This document shows, piece after piece, positions 1 to 5,015 of a stretch of DNA of 7,659 nt. The notes under the pieces were generated by a model. It ran no database searches and was not told the DNA's origin. It worked only from the letters and a program-made list of their open reading frames with translations. Origin of the DNA: Treponema sp. UBA3662 (lineage in GTDB: Bacteria; Spirochaetota; Spirochaetia; Treponematales; Treponemataceae); assembly GCA_002373205.1 (NCBI GenBank), contig DFJV01000127.1:1-7659 (forward strand), given 5' to 3'. Both the position numbers and the translations under genes were made by a program. Position 1 is the first letter of the stretch. Every line of letters begins with the position of its first letter.

Positions 1-60
1 TGGCGTAGCAGTTCGGAATGACCAGTTATTTTATATTAGTTATACTAGAGCAGGAAAAGC

Positions 61-160
61 CTAGCCGGGATTGGAGGGGGCGAAGCGTACCCGAAGGGTA
101 CCGGCCGCGAGGGTAAGCCCCGGAAAGCCCGTAATAAAAGGCATCCCGAAGGGCAGTAAA
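61..160. repeat. GC-rich hairpin-forming patch, probable dispersed repeat
   Basis: This gene-free stretch downstream of the HAD phosphatase is much richer in G and C than the A/T-rich sequence on either side. It contains a perfect 6-bp hairpin with a GAA loop (GTACCC at 87-92, GGGTAC at 96-101), a second CCC-GAA-GGG hairpin near 146-154, and several other CGAAG or CGAGGG motifs. A frame is open across it on the plus strand but has no ribosome site and reads into the antisense of the phosphatase gene, so it is not treated as a gene. The hairpins could also help end transcription coming from the phosphatase, although no clean T-run follows them on the minus strand. Positions 1-60 hold nothing recognisable apart from a GGAATGACC motif at 15-23 that may be the tail of another repeat. 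Confidence 0.45.
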
Positions 161-190
161 AAATGCAATACGCTCCAAAAAATTCAGAAA

Positions 191-847
191 TCAAAGATTA
201 GCATACTCAATCAAAGATGGAAGTTTTTTTACATCCTCCGCACCGTCTACAAGCACAGCCCCCATGCCAAGTTCGAGCGGAAGGGCAAGGTCTATGTCGT
301 ACCGGTCGCCCACGCTAAGGCATTCTTCAAAGCTGGCACCGGTCTGCAAGGCGGCAAGTTCCAGCACTTCGCGGGCAGGCTTTGATTTTTTGCAGGTGTC
401 AAGGCCAATAATCCGAGGAAGCGTTTTGTCTATGCCTATTGCGCAAAGGGTACGCCGGGCAGCATCCACAGGATTGTTTGTTACGCAGATAAGCTCGTAT
501 TTTTTGCCCAGGCTTTCAAGAACCGTCCTAAGTTCCGCATCCTGGCCAAGGTATTCTTCCGGGTGAAGGAGGGAATTGCGCCAGTTTATGCTTGTTTCTA
601 TGTCCACCCCAAAGGCTGTGAAGGTGTTGCCAAGGCTTATCTTTTTTCCGCCGTGCTCGTGGCTCCACTGCTTTCGGTAGGCGGCTATTTTTTCCCTGGC
701 TTCCTGGTGGCTCATTCCGTTAAGGTCTGCAAAGTGGCGGATTTGTACGTCCACCTGCTCAAGCACAAAGGCCTGGTTTGTGTAGAGGGTTCCGTCTATG
801 TCAAAGATTATCGCCTTTAAGTTTTTGGGTATCTTGTAAAGTTTCAT
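191..847 (-). CDS. HAD-superfamily hydrolase (phosphoglycolate phosphatase-like)
   Basis: This 218-residue cytoplasmic protein has the four HAD motifs in order. Motif I is FDIDGT with nucleophile D16 and acid/base D18. Motif II is VTNN with T123. The motif III lysine is K156 in KSKP. Motif IV is SVGDRYDIDLA with D181, D184 and D186. Residues 21-115 form the helical cap expected of subfamily I enzymes such as phosphoglycolate phosphatase or pyrimidine/sugar-phosphate phosphatases. The family hydrolyses phosphate monoesters with Mg2+ through an aspartyl-phosphate; the actual substrate cannot be read from the sequence. The ATG start is supported by a ribosome site AGGAAAGG (complement at 854-861) seven bases upstream. 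The stop is TGA at 191-193. The gene follows the sugar kinase on the same strand after a 249-bp gap containing a large palindrome, so co-transcription with prs and the kinase is uncertain. Length and motifs look intact. Confidence 0.88.
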   Translation of the reverse strand: MKLYKIPKNLKAIIFDIDGTLYTNQAFVLEQVDVQIRHFADLNGMSHQEAREKIAAYRKQWSHEHGGKKISLGNTFTAFGVDIETSINWRNSLLHPEEYLGQDAELRTVLESLGKKYELICVTNNPVDAARRTLCAIGIDKTLPRIIGLDTCKKSKPAREVLELAALQTGASFEECLSVGDRYDIDLALPLELGMGAVLVDGAEDVKKLPSLIEYANL

Positions 848-876
848 CTAAAACCTTTCCTATTAGTTCGCTAGCA

Positions 877-1020
877 GAAATCAGGTTTGTGCTCCACTAC
901 CAGAAAAATCTGGCTGAAAATCCATGGTGCGAGGTAATAGGAATCTGACTCACTCCGTTCGCACCTCGCAAATGGATTTTCATCCATATTTTTCTTCCCG
1001 TTGCGCACAAACCTGATTTC
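877..1020. repeat. 144-bp imperfect palindrome (nested inverted repeats)
   Basis: Three nested pairs of arms share one centre. The outer arms are a perfect 16-bp inverted repeat (GAAATCAGGTTTGTGC at 877-892, complement at 1005-1020). The middle arms are a perfect 8-bp pair (AGAAAAAT at 902-909, ATTTTTCT at 988-995). The inner arms are about 19 bp with one bulge and one mismatch (916-935 with 963-981). The central 27 bases (936-962) are unpaired. A competing inner hairpin is possible between GGTGCGA (926-932) and TCGCACC (959-965). The element fills the gap between the sugar kinase and the phosphatase. It could be a non-autonomous mobile or dispersed palindrome, a processed RNA hairpin, or a transcription barrier; the sequence alone does not decide. 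A minus-strand frame open across it (1056-871, starting at TTG with no ribosome site) is explained by the repeat and is not called. Confidence 0.8.
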
Positions 1021-1048
1021 CACCTTCTTTGCATAAAAATGAATTTGG

Positions 1049-1078
1049 AAAAACAATTTCCATGAAGAAATTTGTTTT
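1049..1078 (-). terminator. Candidate weak terminator after sugar kinase
   Basis: Just downstream of the FGGY kinase stop the sequence can fold with arms 1049-1060 and 1067-1078 around the loop at 1061-1066. One base is bulged, and on the minus strand the 3' arm ends in TTGTTTTT. It has the shape of an intrinsic terminator but the stem is almost all A-T, so it would be weak. If it works, prs and the kinase form one unit and the phosphatase another. Confidence 0.3.
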
Positions 1079-1096
1079 ATCCTTCATGAATATGAG

Positions 1097-2464
1097 CTAA
1101 GAGACTTCCTGTGGCTCGTAGCAGACTTCCCTTTTGCAAACCGCAGCCGCCGCAGAATGTATGTCTTTGTAAAGCCCAAGTGCAAGAAGGGCAAAGACTG
1201 CATCCCCGGTAAGCTCCGCGTGAACAAGGCTCTGGGTGTAGAGCGTATAGCCCGTAACATTGGCCTTCATCTGGTTCCACAGGGCATTTTCCGCCTGACC
1301 GCCAGTTACGGTCATCTCTGTCTTTAGCGCAGGAACGGCAGCGCTTTCTTCCGCCGCCCTCCGCAAAGCGTTAAGGCCATCGCGCACCATCATGGCAGTC
1401 TGCAGCATAAGGTACTTGCCCTGGTCAAGTTCCGCAAGAGAACCGTCGCTTTCCAAAAGAATTTGAACCATCTCGTCCAGGGAAATTGGTCTTGCGTAAA
1501 GGCGGCTAATCTTTTCTTTGTATGCGCAAAACCTTTCACCGCTTTCTGGCAAAAGAACGCTGGCATTCCAAAGGCCCGGTATAATAGAAGGAAGGGTTCT
1601 TATCCCCTGCCCCGCCACCGGCTTTGATGTGCAAAGGTTTATTCCCTCGCTTGAACCGGCACGGTCGCAGAAAAGTCCTGCCCTTAGCGTGTTTGTTCCA
1701 ACAAGTGCGCTAATAAAATCCGGCGCTCCGCAAACCACGGGAATGCCATCTTTTACAAGGCCGACCGCACACTCACCTTCCCCGCCGCAAAGGAATTCTG
1801 CCGCTGTCTTTGTAAGGCTACCTGCTATGCTTGCGGGTGGCACAAATGATGGCAGTTTTTGCATGGCATCTTCCGCATCTTCTGCAGAAAGGCCTGCTTC
1901 TTTAAAGGCTTCCCTGCTCCAGTATGCTTCCAAAAACCTTTCTTCCGGCAGTATGGAAACAGAAGCTCCTGTAAGAAGATAAATCAAATATTCCGGACCG
2001 GAAAAAACCGTGCAGTCTTTTTGCTGCCAGTAGCTGGGGAATTTTTTTGCAAAGCCAAGAATACGCGGTATGTAGATGGATCTTGTATTTGTTGGTATTG
2101 AATCGGTTGAATTAGGAAGGCTTGCGTTCCACAGGAGGGTGCTTCCGTCCCTTGCGCAAAGAGTGGGACCGTTTCCGCTTATGCAAATTGCATCGATGGA
2201 AATTTGTGTGCCCTGCCCAGAAGCGCCCGTGTTAGCAAAAGAAACACCAGTGCCAGCGGTGGCACGAATGTCAGCACCACCACCGACAAAAGAAATGCAA
2301 CCAGCCAAAGCCTTCCGCAAAGCCCCAAGCCACTCCCCCGCCGCATGGTCTGTATAAAAAAGCCCAAACTGCACCCGGCTAAAAGCAAGCACGCGCCCGC
2401 TAAAATCAACGAGCGCCGCCTTAAGCGAGGAAGTTCCAATGTCCGCACAAAAAACTGAATTCAA
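1097..2464 (-). CDS. FGGY-family carbohydrate kinase
   Basis: This 455-residue protein belongs to the FGGY sugar-kinase family (xylulokinase, fuculokinase, glycerol kinase and relatives), which phosphorylates a sugar or polyol with ATP in the cytoplasm. The N-terminal phosphate-binding motif is DIGTSSLK (residues 8-15). SIDAICISGNG (89-99) matches the family's strand before the sugar site. GAPDF supplies the likely catalytic base D249. GSSEGIN (270-276) and the C-terminal ATP-site signature TGGQAENALWNQMKANVTG (387-405) are also present. It is slightly shorter than the usual 480-520 residues and carries a Gly/Ala/Thr-rich stretch at about 61-88. The start is a TTG codon at 2464-2462, one base after the prs stop. 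It is chosen because DIGTS begins at residue 8 and no better start lies nearby. No strong ribosome site is visible, so translation probably depends on ribosomes finishing prs. The stop is TAG. The sugar substrate is not determinable from the sequence; a pentulose would fit the neighbour. Confidence 0.9.
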   Translation of the reverse strand: MNSVFCADIGTSSLKAALVDFSGRVLAFSRVQFGLFYTDHAAGEWLGALRKALAGCISFVGGGADIRATAGTGVSFANTGASGQGTQISIDAICISGNGPTLCARDGSTLLWNASLPNSTDSIPTNTRSIYIPRILGFAKKFPSYWQQKDCTVFSGPEYLIYLLTGASVSILPEERFLEAYWSREAFKEAGLSAEDAEDAMQKLPSFVPPASIAGSLTKTAAEFLCGGEGECAVGLVKDGIPVVCGAPDFISALVGTNTLRAGLFCDRAGSSEGINLCTSKPVAGQGIRTLPSIIPGLWNASVLLPESGERFCAYKEKISRLYARPISLDEMVQILLESDGSLAELDQGKYLMLQTAMMVRDGLNALRRAAEESAAVPALKTEMTVTGGQAENALWNQMKANVTGYTLYTQSLVHAELTGDAVFALLALGLYKDIHSAAAAVCKREVCYEPQEVS

Positions 2465-2465
2465 C

Positions 2466-3779
2466 TTAGGCTATCGGATCACAGTTGTTCTGAACCTTGT
2501 TCTTTGCAGGAGGGTCCTGAACCTGTGCATCCTTTGTTTCAGCAGGACGGCTAGCTTTTATAAGCTTATCAATAATGGAACGGTTGTCCAGCAAGTCACC
2601 CAGCGACTGTTCGTGGTGCAGCCTTGTGATTACGTTTGCAAACAAACCGCTTACGTTTGTACTGATGTACCACTCCCTGTTCAAAAGGTCTTCGTGGTAA
2701 ACGGCATTCGTTCCGATTATGCGGTAGAAAAGCCCCTTCTGGTAAGCCTCATCAAAAAGCTGAATTGCATTGCCGGTAAAGAAAGGAAGGCTTATTGCAG
2801 CAATAACCTTTGTAGCTCCCTGCTCGTGAAGGAATCCCATTGCCTTAAGCAAAGTTCCGCCCGTACCAAGCATGTCGTCTGCAAGGAATGCAACCTTACC
2901 CTTTACGTCTCCCAAAAGCTTTATGCTCTTGATGTTGGTGTTCTTTGCATCCTGCGTAACGATTGAATAGTCCCTTTCCTTGTAAATCATTGCAAGCGGC
3001 TTCTTAAGACCTGTTGCATAGAACTTGTTGCGGTCAATAGCACCAGTGTCCGGGCTAACAACAACAAGGTCTTCCTTTGTAAGGTCAACAACCTTTGCAA
3101 GCTCGCGGATAATCTGGTAAGAAGCATGAAGGTTTTCAAGGTGGGTATGGCTAAAAGCGTTTACAATTTCGCGTGAATGAAGGTCAAGAGTAATAATGCG
3201 GCGCACTTCCATACTCTCGTAGATATGGCCCAGAAGAGCGGCAGTAAGACCCTCGCGCCCCTTCTTCTTGTGCTGGCGGCTGTAAGGATAAACTGGAACA
3301 ACAAGAGTAATCTGCCTTGCCCCAGCCTGACGCACTGCATCAATAGCAACCAGAAGACTCATAACATGATCGTTAACGCTAAGCTTCTGAAGGTTCTTTC
3401 CGTCGTTAAGGGGAATTGCCTCATGGTTCTCCACATCCTGGAAAATAAAAACATCCTTTCCACGGACGCATTCGTTAAGCTCGCACTTGAACTCACCGTT
3501 TGCAAAATAGGTAAAGCGCGTGTTCACCTTAAAAACCGGCGGACGGTACTTGTCTATCTGACCGCGGATGCACAAATCGCTTGTGTGCAAGTCGTTGTCA
3601 AGATTAATCTGCTGAACAAGTTCGCCCTTGTCCATGCTGTAACGCTTGGAAATAACATCGTTCTTCAAAGAAAAACGGTGCTTGTACATGTGACGCAAGT
3701 GAGTAATCACTTCGTTCGCGAAAGATTCCCCTCCGGGACACGCAACCACTGCAAGATTGGTAGGTTCAGAATACGGCAT
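2466..3779 (-). CDS. prs: Ribose-phosphate pyrophosphokinase (PRPP synthetase), long form
   Basis: The enzyme transfers pyrophosphate from ATP to ribose 5-phosphate to make PRPP, the precursor of purine, pyrimidine, histidine, tryptophan and NAD synthesis. Family motifs are present in order: FANGEFKCEL (92-101), VPVYPYSRQHKK (161-172, the ATP-site flexible loop region), LDLHSREIVNAF (198-209, with the metal-binding His), VVSPDTGAIDR (240-250), and the PRPP-binding loop VAFLADDMLGTGGTL (296-310) with D301 and D302. At 437 residues it exceeds the usual 310-320. The extra length lies mainly in residues about 25-88, before the first conserved motif, and in a charged C-terminal tail after about 408. 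The ATG start is well supported by AAGGGG (complement 3788-3793) eight bases upstream and by a consensus promoter. It is the first gene of a unit with the sugar kinase, only one base apart. The symbol rests on family recognition. Confidence 0.93.
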   Translation of the reverse strand: MPYSEPTNLAVVACPGGESFANEVITHLRHMYKHRFSLKNDVISKRYSMDKGELVQQINLDNDLHTSDLCIRGQIDKYRPPVFKVNTRFTYFANGEFKCELNECVRGKDVFIFQDVENHEAIPLNDGKNLQKLSVNDHVMSLLVAIDAVRQAGARQITLVVPVYPYSRQHKKKGREGLTAALLGHIYESMEVRRIITLDLHSREIVNAFSHTHLENLHASYQIIRELAKVVDLTKEDLVVVSPDTGAIDRNKFYATGLKKPLAMIYKERDYSIVTQDAKNTNIKSIKLLGDVKGKVAFLADDMLGTGGTLLKAMGFLHEQGATKVIAAISLPFFTGNAIQLFDEAYQKGLFYRIIGTNAVYHEDLLNREWYISTNVSGLFANVITRLHHEQSLGDLLDNRSIIDKLIKASRPAETKDAQVQDPPAKNKVQNNCDPIA

Positions 3780-3808
3780 TATTCAATCCCCTTAAAAATT
3801 GATAATTC

Positions 3809-3837
3809 ATTATAGCGAATTACCCTAAGTTTATCAA
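3809..3837 (-). promoter_or_regulatory. Sigma-70 type promoter of prs
   Basis: On the minus strand TTGATA (complement 3832-3837) is followed by exactly 17 bases and then TATAAT (complement 3809-3814), a near-consensus housekeeping promoter. It lies 29 bases upstream of the prs ATG with the ribosome site in between, giving a short leader. No operator or attenuator is evident in the leader. Confidence 0.82.
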
Positions 3838-3918
3838 GCCACGGAAAAAGGCCTGTATTCTTCTTCATTTTACGGACGAACCTTTAAACGCTCTACCATT
3901 CATTTTCCCTCTAATTCG

Positions 3919-4030
3919 ACAGACATGCCCATGCGCCACCGCCGTTCCGCCCTTCGCTACCGCTCATACCGCCCTCCGTGCGGTACTGCCGGGGCTCCAT
4001 GGCGGCGTAGGCCTCTGGTCTCCCTTGTCA
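3919..4030. repeat. GC-rich inverted-repeat island between prs and rpn-like gene
   Basis: The divergent intergenic region between the prs promoter and the Rpn-like gene (3838-4087) contains no gene. Its centre is an abruptly GC-rich block flanked by A/T-rich DNA. It holds a perfect 6-bp hairpin (TACCGC at 3967-3972, GCGGTA at 3980-3985, loop of 7). Around it is an imperfect outer pairing (3936-3944 with 4003-4011, 7 of 9 bases). The block has no convincing frame with a ribosome site. It resembles the GC-rich patch at 61-160 in composition but not in sequence, and is probably a second kind of dispersed repeat. A role as a transcription barrier between the divergent genes is possible. Positions 3838-3918 show nothing notable. 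Confidence 0.45.
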
Positions 4031-4072
4031 CGCAACAAATAAATTATTTTCCTACACTTTCCGCAAAATTTT

Positions 4073-4078
4073 TACTAT
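4073..4078 (+). promoter_or_regulatory. Candidate -10 box of the rpn-like gene
   Basis: TACTAT lies only nine bases before the ATG of the Rpn-like gene. There is no clear -35 match at the proper distance and no Shine-Dalgarno sequence between it and the ATG. If it is the -10 box, transcription would begin within a few bases of the start codon, giving a nearly leaderless mRNA. This is weak evidence from one short motif. Confidence 0.3.
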
Positions 4079-4087
4079 ATTTAAACC

Positions 4088-4999
4088 ATGTGCAAAAAAG
4101 ACATAACAGAAAAAAATCTTGAGGCATGGAATGACGTATTTGCCGACATAGTAAACGTCCTGCTGTTCAAAGGGGAAAAACTTGTAAAAGAAACAGACCT
4201 GGAAGCGGACACAAAAGCAAGCATGCTAAAAGCCGACGGCAAAATTCATGAACAGGAGCGCGACGTCTCAAAATTCTGGAAAAACGGAGAAATAAGAATC
4301 TCCATACTAGGCTTTGAAAACCAGACGGCACAAGACTACAACATGCCTCTTAGAATAATCAGCTACGACGGGGCAAGCTACAAACAAGAACTTTTGGACA
4401 AAACTATAAAACAAAAATATCCTGTTGCAACACTGGTGCTTTACTTTGGAACAGAAACAAAATGGACTGCTCCCAAAAAGCTGCATGACTGCTTTTATAT
4501 TCCAGAAAAGCTAAAGCCCTTTGTTAGTGACTACAAAATTAATGTCTTTAACATAGCTTGGCTTAGCGACAAAACAATCAGCATGTTCAAAAGCGACTTT
4601 AAATTTGTAGCAAAATACTTCCAAACAAAGCGGAAAAACCAAAAATACAAGCCCACACACGAAGAAATAAAACACGTTGACTCCCTGCTTAAGATGTTCT
4701 CCGCATTAACAGGTGACAATAAATTTGAAAAGTTGTATAATGAAGGTGACTACAAATACGGAAAAGGAGGTGTTACCATGTGCGAGATAGTCCAGAGCTT
4801 CATAGACGAAGGAATCGAACAAGGCAAGGCTCAAGGCATAGCTCAGGGCATTGCTCAAGGAAAGGCAGAAGAAAAAGCTCAACTCATCAGAAGAATGCTC
4901 GATGAAAATTTTGCAACCCCGCAGCAGATAGCAAGCCTCCTTAAAATCTCCGTAAGAGAAGTAAAGAAGCTCGCCTCCAAAATACCGGCAGAAGCCTAA
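4088..4999 (+). CDS. Rpn-family recombination-promoting nuclease / putative transposase
   Basis: The 303-residue product matches the PD-(D/E)XK nuclease-like Rpn/transposase_31 family by pattern. An N-terminal NDVFADIVNVLLFKGE block (15-30) is followed by ERDVSKFW with D59. FENQTAQDYNMPLRIISYDG (76-95) carries the family's E-x-Q in place of the E-x-K catalytic pair (E77, Q79). YPVATLVLYFGTE (111-123) follows. Residues 242-261 are a run of G-x-x-Q units, and 275-296 look like a helix-turn-helix of the kind seen at the C-terminus of these proteins. Relatives such as E. coli RpnA are DNA nucleases that raise recombination independently of RecA; whether this one is active is unknown. The catalytic-region residues look intact. 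No Shine-Dalgarno is visible before the ATG, and a TACTAT box lies very close. It stands alone on the plus strand and converges with the Res gene, 16 bp separating the stops, with no obvious terminator between. Confidence 0.85.
   Translation: MCKKDITEKNLEAWNDVFADIVNVLLFKGEKLVKETDLEADTKASMLKADGKIHEQERDVSKFWKNGEIRISILGFENQTAQDYNMPLRIISYDGASYKQELLDKTIKQKYPVATLVLYFGTETKWTAPKKLHDCFYIPEKLKPFVSDYKINVFNIAWLSDKTISMFKSDFKFVAKYFQTKRKNQKYKPTHEEIKHVDSLLKMFSALTGDNKFEKLYNEGDYKYGKGGVTMCEIVQSFIDEGIEQGKAQGIAQGIAQGKAEEKAQLIRRMLDENFATPQQIASLLKISVREVKKLASKIPAEA
4811..4870 (+). repeat. Five in-frame 12-bp tandem repeats in the rpn-like gene
   Basis: Five consecutive 12-bp units (4811-4822, 4823-4834, 4835-4846, 4847-4858, 4859-4870) encode GIEQ, GKAQ, GIAQ, GIAQ and GKAE. 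The third and fourth units are nearly identical in DNA. Such G-x-x-Q or G-x-x-E runs are common near the C-terminus of Rpn-family proteins and would form a helical linker. Unit length is a multiple of three, so copy-number change would alter linker length without shifting the frame. Confidence 0.85.
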
Positions 5000-5015
5000 G
5001 CCTTACACCATCTGC

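Noticed and set aside
71..385. Plus-strand 104-residue frame at the left edge
   Set aside because: It runs from the GC-rich repeat into the antisense of the phosphatase gene, has a non-ATG start and shows no family features.
871..1056. Minus-strand 61-residue frame in the gap before the phosphatase
   Set aside because: It begins at TTG with no ribosome site and most of its length is the 144-bp palindrome, so its openness is explained by the repeat.
2179..2448. Minus-strand frame with a hydrophobic, membrane-like composition
   Set aside because: It lies wholly inside the FGGY kinase gene in another frame, over the DIGTS region. The kinase motifs make the other frame the real one.
2439..2966. 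Long plus-strand frame antisense to prs
   Set aside because: The prs frame carries complete family motifs, a promoter and a ribosome site; the antisense frame has none of these.
5000..5015. Shared terminator between the convergent Rpn-like and Res genes
   Set aside because: The 16-bp spacer has no inverted repeat or T-run.
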